A stretch of 64,000 bases of DNA from Agapetus fuscipes (Eukaryota > Arthropoda > Insecta > Trichoptera > Glossosomatidae), in contig OX637336.1 of assembly GCA_951799405.1 (NCBI GenBank), forward strand, positions 16,845,479 to 16,909,478, read 5' to 3'. The position numbers were made by a program, and so were the translations under genes. The notes beneath the pieces were generated by a model. That model was not told where the DNA came from, searched no databases, and saw only the letters and a list, made by a program, of their open reading frames with translations. Positions 1-9,880 of the stretch are shown here, in pieces (the first letter of the stretch is position 1; every line of letters starts with the position of its first letter).

Positions 1-96
1 CATTCATATTTCACTTATTCAGTTTAACCTTTAAGCTATCGAAATTCTCTTATGTGAATTATTTATTCATATCGCATTTTTGTCGTATTCGCTACA

Positions 97-349
97 TCTA
101 AATCTAAATCTAAGTTGCAAAGATATGTATTATTTGAGATTCATATTAAATGCATTCCCACAAGCAGACACGCAAAATTTCGCGCTCACACATGCCGCAT
201 GTGGACCTACAATATAAAAACCCAATCTCAAATGAACATAAGCCCTGCAACTCTTGCCGACCTTCTCTGAAACAGGGGTGACATTGGCCAAGTGAACCAT
301 TTTTTACAGTATGGGTGGTCAGCCTCATACCAACCTTTAAGTCAAGGAA
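97..349 (-). mobile_element. Family A short interspersed repeat (A1), full length
   Basis: This copy defines the dominant repeat of the window. Read on its own strand the ~250-bp element starts ttccttgacttataggttgg. It passes through ggttcactttgccaatg, a hairpin-forming cacatgcggcatgtg core and a gtctgcttgtgggaatgca block, and ends ttgcaacttagat followed by a short tandem tail. There are no terminal inverted repeats and no convincing tRNA boxes, so I call it an unclassified, SINE-like retroposed element. Here the tail is about three copies of a TTTAGA hexamer, seen as atctaa on the + strand. Confidence 0.8.
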
Positions 350-446
350 TACAAGCAATTAATTACATTCAGTTATACCTACAAACAAACACTAAAAAAT
401 CTACAAAACATTTATAAAAATGAAAATTGATTCTTGGCCTTAGCCG

Positions 447-525
447 CCTACATTACAGATCAGCCGCCATTTTTTTCGGTCTTTACATACTTCTTTCATT
501 TCATCCAGAGTCATAACCCATGATT
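447..525 (-). pseudogene. LINE-E reverse transcriptase C-terminal fragment
   Basis: The minus strand reads a short peptide ending KEVCKDRKKWRLIC and then a stop. This is the C-terminal signature (a DRxxWR-type motif) of a non-LTR retrotransposon ORF2. The same segment recurs near 19.5, 22.6, 59.1, 60.5 and 60.7 kb, so it is the 3' end of a dispersed, heavily 5'-truncated LINE family that I label LINE-E. Confidence 0.6.
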
Positions 526-1139
526 ACTAGTATAATGTATTTTAAAATTTACTGCAATTTTTTTCTTGATCTTTTGCGTTAATTATGCTTTAGGTAAAAA
601 AAATATAAGCAACCCACATCGTCTATCAACTTTAAGTTGTTCATACTTAAAATAACAAGAAGTACGTACAATAAAAAAATCCATTTTTACTTTCCTCTTG
701 CGTGCTCATAAAGTCTTCTTTCTTCGTATCGTTGTCTCTCTGTGTGACGTGTCCCATTTTTCCTACTGTATATGGGAGGAGCCGCCGAGCGCCGGGTTTC
801 CATTCACTGTACTCCACAACCTCACGACCGGGCTCCTTTCCAGGGGCCCCATGGGGAAGGGGGCCCAAGAGGGGAAGGACGCCATAGAGGGGAAGGGGAC
901 CCCCCTTTTGTGTGATATAATAATTCCTCGTAATCGCCGCAAACTTTTCCTTACTTTTGTGCCGAATCAAATTACGTAATAATTGAATAAAAAATGATTT
1001 ATTAGCCGAGGGGGTTTTTTTATGCAAAAACAAAGAGGAAAAATTAAAGGTACTTGTTTAAATAAGTTGTTATTTATAATCTGAATGAATGCGAGATACA
1101 ATTGGTCATTGAAGTTATCAAAGTGTTCATTGGTTAGGA
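526..1139. other. Unassigned spacer with a GC-rich block
   Basis: No gene is supported. Positions 779-905 are strikingly GC-rich against AT-rich flanks and contain ggggccccatgggg-type palindromic runs. A 128-codon minus-strand frame crosses the block, but it has low-complexity composition and no recognisable domain. Confidence 0.4.
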
Positions 1140-1275
1140 GTTTTAGGCTTACACGGCCGGCTGATGATGCTGGAGAGTTGCTTTCCGGGATCTGTTATGT
1201 GGTCTGTTACTAGCTGGAGCTTCTGGCCGTATCGTTCACGTTTGCGATGGGCTTCTTCAGCGTGAAGTGAAGTGG
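1140..1275 (-). mobile_element. Family L repeat with decayed hammerhead motif
   Basis: This matches the family L repeat at 36210-36335 and 36650-36735: shared tttaggcttacacggccgg, ttccgggatctgtt and gatgggcttcttcagcgtg blocks. The ribozyme strand is minus. CUGAAGA and the GCCCAU half of stem II survive at about 1245-1259, but the returning stem strand and GAAA are mutated, so this copy should be inactive. Confidence 0.6.
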
Positions 1276-1440
1276 AGAGGATGATGCAGAAAGACTGTAA
1301 ATCGTTGGTATTTGTAGACTTTTATTTATTTAACTACATGTATGTGCTGTTCCTGATAGTTCTATGAAACAAACTATCAATACTTTTTCTCTAATGCCCA
1401 ATTAGCATTCATCTCCCAGCGCCAGGGAAGTCAGCAGGGC

Positions 1441-1656
1441 AGTGGGCAGGGCAGTGGGCAGGGCAGTGGGAAGGGCAGTGGGCAGGGCAGTGGGCAGGGC
1501 AGTGGGCAGGGCAGTGGGCAGGGCAGTGGGCAGGGCAGTGGGCAGGGCAGTGGGCAGGGCAGTGGGCAGGGCAGTGGGCAGGGCAGTGGGCAGGGCAGTG
1601 GGCAGGGCAGTGGGCAGGGCAGTGGGCAGGGCAGTGGGCAGGGCAGTGGGCAGGGC
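1441..1656. repeat. 12-bp minisatellite, 18 units
   Basis: Eighteen head-to-tail copies of agtgggcagggc run without interruption. Seventeen are identical and the third has one c-to-a change (agtgggaagggc). The unit length is a multiple of three, so both strands stay open by translation alone (AVGR-type on +, PLPC-type on -). Those frames are artefacts of the repeat. The G-rich + strand could form G-quadruplexes. Confidence 0.95.
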
Positions 1657-1786
1657 ATTGGTGTAAACACGCGTTCTTCCCTGCTCACTCGCGTTACGGG
1701 CAGCCTGCTCTTAGGGGAAGTATGCACCCAAAAGTCGGCGGTCTTTTGGCGCGAGTCGAGATTCGCGCGAGTCCAATTGGTTACAA

Positions 1787-2226
1787 TAGGGTAATTGCAG
1801 TGGGAGGGAAAACGGTAGAAAATAATATGGTTGTGTAGAATACCTTGCAAGGATCAAAACCATATACTTTTTAAGTAGTAAAAATAAAAATATCATTGAT
1901 AATTTTCAAAAATAAAATGCGGAGAGTCCTGCTAAACCGCAGTGCGGTCGGCTTAGTGAACTTTGACGTCATTTTGACGTCAAAGTTCATAAGCTAACCG
2001 ACTAGACTGCCGGCCCGTCGATACCTACACTCCGAAGATCCATCGACGCCATATCCGCCTAAATAAAAATATGGTCTGTTTCACCGGAAATCAAAAATAC
2101 GCTAATTTTAAAGAGCTAGAATTTAAAAACTAAGCCAGATATAATTTTTTTAAAAAAGGGAAACCATTTTTAAAAATTTAGTGTAGGTACCATTATATGA
2201 AATTAAAAAAGGGTGAAATTACCCTA
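1787..2226. mobile_element. TIR-H element, copy H1, with 10-bp target duplication
   Basis: A 440-bp element begins TAGGGTAATT and ends with its reverse complement AATTACCCTA. It is flanked on both sides by the identical decamer TTGGTTACAA (1777-1786 and 2227-2236). Relatives lie at 44352-44815 and 46574-47007. No transposase frame is present, so this is a non-autonomous DNA element; the target duplication length is compatible with a Mutator-like source. Inside, 1957-1989 is a hairpin with 15-bp arms containing TGACGTCA. Confidence 0.8.
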
Positions 2227-2236
2227 TTGGTTACAA

Positions 2237-2844
2237 CATGTACTACGCGTTTACACACATGCCCTGCTAACTTCCCTCCTCACTTCCGCTAGAAGCTGAA
2301 TGTAAATGGGGCATAAGATCTCATGGATCCGAAAAATACAAAAAAAATACAGGAGAAAAGAGAAATTGAAACTTGTTTATAAGAGAGATAGAAATATGTT
2401 CCCATGAAGTGATAGCTAAGGTTGATGGGACCTAATTCAACGACACTGGAATCAGAAGAAGATTGCTAAAGGACATCCGCAGCACGTGTGGCACATACAC
2501 ATACCTGCTTGTGTGCATGCATGGAAAATGGACGTGAAATTTAAATCCCTGCAACTTATACCATACATTATGTATAATTTTGTTTGAAAGACTTTGTCTC
2601 TGAAGCTGCGTCGCTTTCAGCCGTAATGCACTGGGCGCTCCTGCTCATGAAAATATAATTACTCACACTCAGTCTTACGCTCTTCCGCGCCCTACTTTTC
2701 CCTCTGGAGGCTAGGCAGGGGTGGGGGTGACGTCACATGATGTGAGTGATGAATGTGAGACGATAAAATTGTGATAATTTCATTTATTAATTCTCTTGAG
2801 AAGATCAAAAATAGATACTAGCGGGCTGGGATCTGATCCCGACC
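2237..2844. other. Unassigned spacer
   Basis: No gene or classified repeat is recognised. A gggggtgacgtcacat block near 2725-2740 recurs near 35848 and contains a CRE-like TGACGTCA palindrome; I cannot tell whether it is functional. Confidence 0.35.
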
Positions 2845-3015
2845 GAGGTTTTATAAATGCTTTCCCGTTACATTGTTTCCAAAATCAGAAGGCAAGGTTT
2901 ACTCAGCTTTCACAAGAAATGGAAACCTTCACACGTTCTGCTACAGAAAATTTCCTACTTCAAGTGAAAGTGTAAGGCTGGCTACCGCACCTGTGAAAAT
3001 TAATAGTTTCTACAA
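2845..3015 (+). mobile_element. SINE-D body, diverged
   Basis: Matches the body of the full-length SINE-D at 54769-55100: aaggtttactcagc, then cttcaagtgaa, then acctgtgaaaattaatag. A tRNA-like gatctgatcccgaccgagg precedes it, so this is an old, mostly complete copy with many substitutions. Confidence 0.55.
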
Positions 3016-3049
3016 TGCGCCAAAATAAATAAATAAACATTAGGATTAT

Positions 3050-3318
3050 TTATTTCTTGAGCTCTCTTTTTGTGCGAATCACACCTCAAGAGCCCTCTTG
3101 GGTGTGCCCGCTTGGTCGTCGCTTAAAAACTCTACAATTCTCAAACAAGACCCAGTTGCTGTAAGGCTAGCTGGGCCTTTTGATGACCGCTCTTTGGTAA
3201 AGCTATATGAATTTTTCAACCCAGCGAAGAGCATATTTGAAAATTTAAATGGTATATTTTTGGTGCTCCGCCGGTATTCGAAACCAAAATCTTCCATTAA
3301 CGAGTAGTCTACGGAGCT
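3050..3318 (-). mobile_element. SINE-B copy, tRNA-derived head
   Basis: SINE-B on its own strand has a tRNA-like head (gtccgtagtctagtggttag as A box, ggttcgaatcc as B box), then a body with ccggtcactaaaggtccatc, agcaactgggtcttgcttg and gacgaccaagctcgcagag. It ends gagggctcttgaggtgtgat, gcgctcaccaaataaatcat and an AT-rich tail. Here the head is damaged: the B box reads ggtattcgaaacc in reverse and the A-box region is shortened. Confidence 0.75.
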
Positions 3319-3844
3319 ATGTGCAATTCAGTTTGCGTTTTAAATGTGAATCTTAAACATTGATGTATCTTTGCAACTGAGATTAAAGAATCATATTGCC
3401 TGAAGCACATACTCAAGATAAACGTTTCTCGTAAAAAAAAATTGTACTAACATCCCTCTGTACGTATAATATCATTCAATATATCTTCCCTAATAAGTAG
3501 ACAATCTCATTAGAGGAAAAATCCCATACATCAAAATAATCATCCCTCCTTACCCTCCCTTCTTGTACGTACTTACCTCCCGTTGTCATGGCGACCAGAA
3601 ATAACAAGAAGCGATTCATTATTTAGGGTAGGAGCCCTGCCTACCCCCCGAACAGCTGTATACAAGCAACCCCTAAGTCAATCACCGCCTACCCTAAAGA
3701 TTTAGAAAATACCAAGAATACGTTTGTGGGGACTGAATGTAAGAAATGTTAATGAAAATATTTCAAAACTTAACTTTATCTCCTTCCAACTCTTTAACTG
3801 TTTACTGTTCTTACCTTACGTCCAGAGTATAAATAATAATAATA
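3319..3844. other. Unassigned spacer
   Basis: AT-rich sequence with no supportable coding frame. An inverted motif around 3630-3695 (gtaggagccctgcctacc and cgcctaccctaaag) is the only local structure I see. Confidence 0.35.
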
Positions 3845-4112
3845 TAAGGATGATTTATTTAATGAGCGCTGTTTTTGTGTGAATCACACCTCAAGAGCCC
3901 TCTGCGAGCTTGGTCGTCGCTGTAGAAAGCCCCAATTCTCAAGCAAGACCCGGTGGTTGTAAGACTGGATGGACCTTTAGTGACCGAACTTAGGTAAAGG
4001 CAGATAAACTTTTCACTCAGCGAAGTATAAATGGTATTTTGTTTTGCTCCGCCGGGATTCGACCCCAAAACCTTCCATTTACGAGTTTGCACCACTAGAC
4101 TACGGACCGGTG
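3845..4112 (-). mobile_element. SINE-B copy, nearly complete
   Basis: Complete from the 3' end (aatgagcgctgtttttgtg in this orientation) to the tRNA-like head (gccgggattcgacccc and ccactagactacggaccgg). The AT-rich tail at 3830-3850 is a short aat repeat, as expected for a SINE mobilised by a LINE. Confidence 0.8.
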
Positions 4113-4165
4113 AAAATAAAGTGTACCAAAAAGTCTGGAATAATTCTTAGATATAGCGTTATTAT

Positions 4166-4412
4166 ATTTCTTGATTTATAGGTTGGTATGAGGCTGACCA
4201 CTCATACTGTACAAAATGGTTGACTTTGCCAATATCACCCCTGTTTCAGGGAAGGTCAGTAAGAGTTGCACTGCTTATGTTCATTTGAGTTTGGGTTTTT
4301 TCGTTGTAAGTTCACATGTGGCATGTGTAAGCGTGATCTTATACGTGTGTGCTTGTGACAATGCATGTAATGTGAATCTTAAATGTTAAATATATTTGCA
4401 ACTTAAATTACA
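4166..4412 (+). mobile_element. Family A repeat
   Basis: Full-length copy starting ttcttgatttataggttgg and ending ttgcaacttaaattacag. It is more diverged than most copies and has lost the tandem tail. Confidence 0.75.
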
Positions 4413-4424
4413 GATTATTGATAT

Positions 4425-4510
4425 AAATATCTACACATGCAGCATGTCTAAGTGTGAGCTGACTTGCGCCTGCTTAAAAGCATGCATTAAATGGAAGCCT
4501 TAAATACTAA
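4425..4510 (+). mobile_element. Family A repeat, 3' half
   Basis: Only the part from cacatgcagcatgt to the gcatgcattaaatgg block is present. It lies between two fuller copies in the same orientation, which suggests a local recombination product. Confidence 0.55.
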
Positions 4511-4527
4511 TATCCAGGCTACCTTTT

Positions 4528-4785
4528 ATTCCTTGACTTATAGGTTGGTATGAGGCTGACCACCCATACTGTAAAAAATGGTTCACTTTGTCAATGGCAC
4601 CCCTGTGTCAGGGAAGGTCGGCAAAAGTTGTAGGGCTTATGTTCATTTGAGGTTTGGATTTTATTTATAAGTACACATTCAGCATTTGTAAGCGCGAACT
4701 ACACGTGTTTGTTTGTGGGCATGCATTTGAGAGCCTTAAATGTTAATATATCTCTGCAACTTAGATTATAGAACTTAGATTATGG
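4528..4785 (+). mobile_element. Family A repeat (A2), full length
   Basis: The A2 subfamily replaces the poly-T/tattgtagg segment by gaggtttggattttatttg and ends acttagattatag. This copy carries a short duplication of that end, aacttagattat, as its tail. Confidence 0.8.
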
Positions 4786-5177
4786 ATTATTATAGTACAT
4801 GACTTACAAACTTTTTTCTATATTGCGTCTCGTTTTTGAGACTCGGAAAAAAATCGTTTACATTTTTTTATCCGTTGACTTTTCAACTTTCACTTTCTAC
4901 CATTTTCACGCTCTGCGGTCTTGTGCGTCGTTCAAACGATCACGCAACATTCTACATTCATGCCCGTCAAAAATGTTTAAATAAAAAGTACCACCTATTC
5001 CATTTTACTGTGCAATCGAAAGCACCAAAAAACATCGTGGTTGAAAAAACTACACCAACGGTGCAAGGATATCAAATCTGTATTCGTTGGAGTGTCATGT
5101 AAAATTAAAATCCATCTTCATTAAAAGTAAAAGTAAAAAAAAATAACAAGAGTTATTTTGCACACCATTTATAACTA
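4786..5177. other. Unassigned spacer with an 88-codon frame
   Basis: A + strand frame at 4836-5102 has no domain, no codon or splice support and Phe/Leu-rich AT-driven composition. I do not consider it a gene. Confidence 0.3.
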
Positions 5178-5576
5178 TTATATCTAAGATTCATATTAAA
5201 TGCATGCCCACAAACAGACACGTGTAAGTTCGTGCTTACACATGCTGTATTTTTTCATACAAGTTAAAATCCAAACCTCAAATGAAAATAATCTCTGCAA
5301 CTTTTTCCGACCTTGATAGTGAGAAAGTCATCCATTTTTTTACAGTATGGGTGTTCAGCCTCATACCAACCAATAAACGCACCTAAGCTAAACATATAGT
5401 GTAACTTCTTGCCTGCGTTATCCCCGAAGGGGTAAACCTTGAGATCGAACCCTTGCTCTCGACATGGAATGCAAGCATTCTACCAATTGAGCTATTGACC
5501 TTTTTACGAGCTCTTGGTCGTCGTCGCTACAAAGCGCCAATTCTCAAGCAAGAGCCAGTTGCTGTAAGTCAAGGAA
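5178..5576 (-). mobile_element. Family A repeat (A2) interrupted by a chimeric SINE
   Basis: The copy runs from 5178 to about 5374, stops inside its 5' end at cataccaacc, and resumes as taagtcaaggaat at 5565-5576. The 190 bp between are the chimeric SINE-D/B below. The 3'-terminal ttgcaa block of the A element is missing. Confidence 0.7.
5375..5566 (-). mobile_element. Chimeric SINE-D/B, internally deleted
   Basis: On the minus strand a SINE-B segment (ttacagcaactggctcttg through the gacgaccaagagctcg region) is joined upstream of a SINE-D tRNA-like head (agctcaattggtagaatgc and gggttcgatctc). The head is joined directly to aaggttta of the SINE-D body. The same joints appear at 29236-29570, so this is an amplified chimeric family rather than chance adjacency. 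Confidence 0.7.
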
Positions 5577-5823
5577 TAATGCTAACTCACATTTTTTTAT
5601 TGGTTGCTTACTAGGAACGTAGATGTGGGACGATTACCCGCTGAGAAAACATCCAATTAAAGAATCCGTGATGAAAACGTTTACAGCTCTATTCTATTTA
5701 CTAAAAAGGAAAACCTAGATTATGGAATAAAAGAAAATTTAATTAATTATTTTTTAATTTATGAAATGTTTCAGCGGATACTTTGTAGACCTCCATTTTA
5801 AATTTAAAAAAAATAAACTCATA

Positions 5824-6056
5824 CGGAGCTATTCCTAGACGTTTTAGTCGTCGGTTGAGCCCACGCTTTGACAAACTAATGGTGCTGAAAGACACCACGG
5901 TCATTCTTACCTACCGAATTTCGGTAATATTTGTATGAAGATTAATCAGCTGTTCACTTGCGGCCATCTTGGATTGACAGGTCTTCATACAAATGCATCA
6001 TTAGTTTGTCAAAGCGTGGGCTCAACCGACGACTAAAATGTCTAAGAATAGCCCCG
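5824..6056. mobile_element. Nested MITE-F copy F1 with 57-bp terminal inverted repeats
   Basis: Outer arms 5824-5880 and about 6000-6056 are near-perfect inverted repeats (gtcgtcggttgagcccacgc on the left). Inside lies part of the MITE-F palindrome found at 20.2, 31.9 and 39.1 kb, including cttacctaccgaatttcgg and ttcacttgcggccatcttgg. Only one MITE-F arm is complete, so one inverted-repeat element sits inside another. Confidence 0.7.
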
Positions 6057-6186
6057 TTAGTCTACAGTTTCATAAGTTTACATAAGCCATTCTTGGTAAA
6101 TCCTCATATTCTTCCCTAATTCAACTTTTTAAATTAATATTTCATTTAAATGCTTTATACAGCCTCCCACTATTTGTAGGATTTTA

Positions 6187-6226
6187 GTGACTCTGAAGAT
6201 GGCCAAGAGGCCGAAACCGGTCACCT
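6187..6226 (+). ncRNA. Hammerhead-like motif (partial)
   Basis: The core CTGAAGA (6193-6199) is followed by a one-base T, a perfect GGCC-AAGA-GGCC stem-loop, then GAAA and the palindrome ACCGGT with C as the next base. That is an intact small-hammerhead core with stem II. Stem I is not convincing: flanking GTGAC and GTCAC pair, but in a register that uses the cleavage-site bases. Probably a decayed member of the class. Confidence 0.45.
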
Positions 6227-6240
6227 CGATATTTTGTTTG

Positions 6241-6777
6241 TTTCTTTAGCAAAAAAAGTCAAAAAACAGTAGAATAAGACAGAGTTTTTTTTATGTAAAT
6301 TTTATTCATTTGTTGGAATACAATATTAAATTTGTAGAGTTGGCAATACAGACGCCATCTTTGTGTACTTCCGTTTTCTTATAAAAAAGTATTGTAACCA
6401 TGTTATAAGCTACCTTTTGAGCAGTGAATAAAAGTTAATACAACAAAAGTATTTTTCTCTAAAAAAATATCATCATTGGTAAACGTGAATGCATGTTGAA
6501 TGCCGAGTAATCGTCAGTATGAGAGTATAAAATATATTTTTCCAAAAACTTGGTCCCCGTCCTTGGGTGGGACGGAAAAACTTGTTGTTTTTCTTCTATG
6601 CCGCCTTTCCGTTTCCCGCTTTTCTTCTTTCACGCCGTCTTAACTTTCCAACTTTTCCCTGTAAATCACTCTCAATAGATGCCGAATAAATAAACATCTT
6701 CTTTTAATTCTTCAACTCTTTATTTTCTTTTTCCTTCTCTTTATTTCTTCATTTTCTCTTATTTTTCTCAATTCTTG
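6241..6777. other. Unassigned spacer, T-rich
   Basis: No gene is seen. Pyrimidine-rich stretches (6600-6780) resemble intron-like filler. No splice pair with coding potential is recognisable. Confidence 0.3.
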
Positions 6778-7010
6778 TCGCTGGGGTGGTCGAGGCGATG
6801 GGCGTTGGCGTTCGAATTTGCATTATTGATACAAGCGCAAGTTTGAACCTCGCCTGCGCCGTGCCCTCTCGACAATAACTTTGACACTTGTTCAAAAGAT
6901 GTCACTGGGTAATTTCTTATTAGTATTTCATTAAAAATATGAAATGATAAATTATTAATTGGTAATGTGAATACCTGTTTCTGGCCAGGTAATTATTGTT
7001 ATGCCTGAAA
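6778..7010 (+). mobile_element. SINE-C copy, tRNA-derived head
   Basis: SINE-C has a Ser/Leu-like tRNA head (ggggtggtcgaggcgatgg A-box region, caagtttgaacctcgcc B-box region). Its body has cgacaataactttgac, caaaagatgtcactggg, a ttaattggtaatgtgaatac stretch and ctggccagg. This copy stops just after ctggccagg, before the usual cctcttcacaaatct end. Confidence 0.75.
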
Positions 7011-7159
7011 TCTAAATAATTGTTTATTCTTAACCACATTTTGAGATCGGAAATCTCTTAACGAATCCAATTGAATTTTCAATCAGAAGAAAAATAGTTC
7101 TTGTTGACTGATTCTATAAAGGCGATTTGAACATAATTTATTCTTACTATATTTTTTAG

Positions 7160-7345
7160 GGTGGATTTATTAACACAGTGAAAGTCCATTTTTAATTATT
7201 TAAAAAATTCAAATGGAAACAAAGTTTTAATTCACTTCTTTATTTCTTTTTTGTGCCCGAACATTTTCGCCTAATGAGGCATCTTTAGTAACTTTGTTTC
7301 CATTTGATTTTTTTAAATAATTATTAATTTTTACACTTGGTTCTC
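7160..7345. mobile_element. Family N repeat, inverted-repeat unit with decayed hammerhead
   Basis: Arms around 7190-7232 and 7300-7345 are inverted copies of a 38-bp sequence containing aaatggaaacaaagtt. Between them 7250-7291 on the minus strand reads CTAAAGA, a GCC/GGC hairpin and GAAA, close to the motif at 61399-61435. Shared flanks (acacagtgaaa, ttttaattcactt) tie it to 61300-61550. The core G-to-A change suggests inactivity. Confidence 0.55.
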
Positions 7346-7863
7346 TTATGTATAGATCTTTCCACTTATTTCAATCAACAAAAGAATCACAATGAATTTT
7401 CATAGTAAGGAAAAAAGCTTTTATTGATTTATATTATAAAGGTTATTTTTGCACTATTTCATCTAACAGTTGGTGCCTTTGTGCCTTGCGTTGTTCGTCA
7501 TCCCCCAACATTTTCCAGAAGTCACGTATTTAATTTTACCTGAACCCGATCACCTGTCCCGCTCGCACTAATGCCCGTGTATCGGGAAAGTGAAAGGGAT
7601 AGCTAGCTACCTGCTAAATTGACTTTTGATGAAATCTGCCGGGGATTAATATAACGGAGGGCCCATTCCGAAACTTCTTACGTTCATTTTTCACTTGTAA
7701 AAAATAATTAATATCTCGTAAACATTCAGTCGGAATCAAAAAGCTAGGAACAATATTGTAAGGTAACCCCGCCGAGGGGTCTTACACAAAGTTAAGATAG
7801 TATGTTGGTTCACATTAAATACATTGCTTTTATGGAATTTTTCACAGATTGAGTATAAGGTAA
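7346..7863. other. Unassigned spacer
   Basis: No gene or classified repeat seen. The segment 7540-7690 is less AT-rich but has no open frame of note. Confidence 0.3.
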
Positions 7864-8263
7864 TGTTACGATTTTAGGGTTCAAAAGTCTTTTAATAAAA
7901 AATACTGGTCTTCTTATACAGTTGTTTATTTTACACTTTTAATAATTTATTTTCACAAAGGGAGTCTCGACTATTCCATTACACTTGGTTTCTGTTCACT
8001 GATTAACTTAGTTCAATGTAGTTGTAAAGCCCGTAGAACAATGGCTCTGCAAGCGACTCGCACCCTTCTTATACTCTTCAAAACAGTACAATCCAGATCC
8101 ACATTCGCTAGACAGTTCCAGAAAGGCGTAGTAATCATTATTTCTCGATGCTTCAAGTATTTTTATTCAATGATTCCTACCCACACAATACAATACATAA
8201 TTCCTATAACAAAAACTAATACCTACTTATTTAAAATATTTATATTTCATATTTACATAACAG
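7864..8263. mobile_element. Solo LTR-like element, family I, copy 1
   Basis: Starts TGTTACG and ends CATAACA, the TG...CA ends of an LTR, 400 bp long. It matches copies at 27729-28201 and 32582-33017 through blocks such as ttagggttcaaaagtc, ggtcttctt and ttatttacataaca. Flanks gtaa and gaaa are compatible with a mutated 4-bp duplication. The 84-codon frame within it is not conserved in the other copies. Confidence 0.65.
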
Positions 8264-8324
8264 AAATATGGAAAACTGTTTTCAAGAAATTGTAATTTAT
8301 ACACAAGTTTTTCATCTATAATCT

Positions 8325-8555
8325 CTATTATTCCTTTAATTACAGGTTGCTTTGAGTTTGACCAAGCATTCTGTAAATAATGTTTCACTTTGCATATATC
8401 ACCCCTGTTTCAGGGAAGGTATGCGGAAGTAGCAGGGCTTATGTTATTTTATTTTCATTTGCAAAAGTACATGCCACATTTGTAAGCGTGAACTTACACG
8501 TGCCTAATATGAATCTTAAATGTTAATAAATCATTGCAACTTCGATTAAAGATTG
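8325..8555 (+). mobile_element. Family A repeat, diverged
   Basis: Recognisable by tttcactttgcatatatcac, cctgtttcagggaagg and ttgcaacttcgattaaag, with about 20 bp missing around the inner hairpin and no tail. Confidence 0.65.
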
Positions 8556-8730
8556 TAGTATTTATATCAAGTTCAGCCTACATTAAAGGTAAAACTGAAT
8601 AAGTGCTGATTCACTGATTTGTGAAATCGTGGATACATCATTAGGTGTAACTTATCATAGTAAGTGTACTAATCATAAGGAAATACTCATGAAAATTAAG
8701 ATCCTGTAAGAAGATCACAGCGACTAGCCA

Positions 8731-8780
8731 ACCGCTGAGAATGCCCATCGGAGCAATGGGCGAAACTGTCCGGAATAAAT
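8731..8780 (+). ncRNA. Hammerhead-like motif, family L variant
   Basis: Reads ACCG, CTGAGAA, a TGCCCAT/ATGGGC stem II with a seven-base loop, GAAAC, then TGTC and CGGAA. ACCG and CGG can pair as stem I. CTGAGAA departs from CTGANGA, so the core is damaged. The rest is clearly family L, here on the + strand. Confidence 0.5.
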
Positions 8781-9317
8781 CAACCAGACCACGGCTACAT
8801 AGCCCGAAAAAAGTGATTGTTAGTTCAACAAGTACCGGCCGTAAAAGCTTCAATGTACACTAATAAAAATGTTCTAAACACAGGAAAACACTATCCTTGT
8901 TCTTTCTTGTAGAAACAGGATAAAAGATGCATTTAATTTGAGAAATCCGTAAACGTAAATATGTCACTTATTCAGTTTTATCTTTAAGTTATCGATATTG
9001 TGATTTCCCACGAATATAGTGACACATGCAACTCAATGTTTTTTTTTATTGGACTTAAAAAATATTTGGACAAAAAACACTAAAGGGGAGTCAAGAGTTT
9101 TTGAAGCGAGTCGATTTTATAATTATTGAACAAAACGCCTTCTGTTCGTAGGCCTTCGATATTGTATAATTTCCTTTTGAAAATTAATTAAATACGTTTT
9201 AATATTCCCTAAGCATTCGCGATACCAAGTAATGGGCAGTTAACGGCATTTGCCTCTAAGCCTTATATAATTTCTAAAGTAGTTACGATTTCTACTTTAC
9301 CATGGTTTATGTCGTAT
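8781..9317. other. Unassigned spacer
   Basis: AT-rich; no gene, repeat boundary or hairpin that I can support. Confidence 0.3.
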
Positions 9318-9400
9318 ATTGCGATCGGTATCTAGTCTAGTGGTCAACGCCTTCGTATTGCAATCGGAAGGTATTGGGTTTGATTCCAAATTTCTCATTA
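9318..9400 (+). mobile_element. tRNA-like SINE head
   Basis: tctagtctagtggtcaacgc fits an A-box region and gggtttgattcc a B box, 40 bp apart, like the SINE-B head. The downstream body is not the usual SINE-B sequence, so this is a truncated or different SINE rather than a working tRNA gene. Confidence 0.5.
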
Positions 9401-9639
9401 CGTCGCGGAAATATTTTTTTAATTTTTTTCATTGTCATTTCAAAACTCAAATGTATTTCCATTTACAATTTTTTTTAAATGATGTCAAGATGAAAACAAG
9501 GGTTTTCTTCGCGAGTTTCTTTAGTTTCTCGGACGCTTTTCAGTTTCTTTTTTGATAATGGTGTGATAATACCGAAAGCGCTCGAGAAAACAAAGCAACG
9601 CGTGAAGAAAAACTTAGTTTTTTTTTCCATCATTAATTT

Positions 9640-9880
9640 ATGTAGTATGCGGCTAACCACCCATGCTGTAGAAAATGGTTCACTTTGCCAATGTCACCCC
9701 TGTTTCAGGGAAGGTCGGCAGGAGTTGCATGGTTTATGTTCATTTGAGATTCGGGTTTTTATATTGTAGGACTACATGCGGCATGTTTAAGCGCGAACTT
9801 AAACATATCTGTTTTGTGAAAATGCATATAATGTGAATCTCTAATGTTACTTATATTTTGCAACTTAGATTAGATAAGAA
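9640..9880 (+). mobile_element. Family A repeat (A3)
   Basis: A3 copies share atgcggctgaccacccatgc and tgctgtagaaaatgg. This copy begins at the atgcggc block, lacks the first ~20 bp and ends acttagattagataag. Confidence 0.75.

Noticed and set aside
647..1033. 128-codon minus-strand frame
   Set aside because: Spans a GC-rich low-complexity block, overlaps two + strand frames, no domain or splice signals.
1431..1850. 139-codon minus-strand frame rich in PLPC, and the AVGR frame on +
   Set aside because: Both are translations of the 12-bp minisatellite, whose length is divisible by three; no start context, domain or flanking coding sequence.
6187..6226. Claiming the 6.2-kb motif as an active ribozyme
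   Set aside because: Core and stem II are perfect, but stem I does not pair in the required register, so it is reported only as hammerhead-like.
8041..8295. 84-codon + frame
   Set aside because: Lies inside a solo LTR-like repeat; the frame is not kept in the other two copies.
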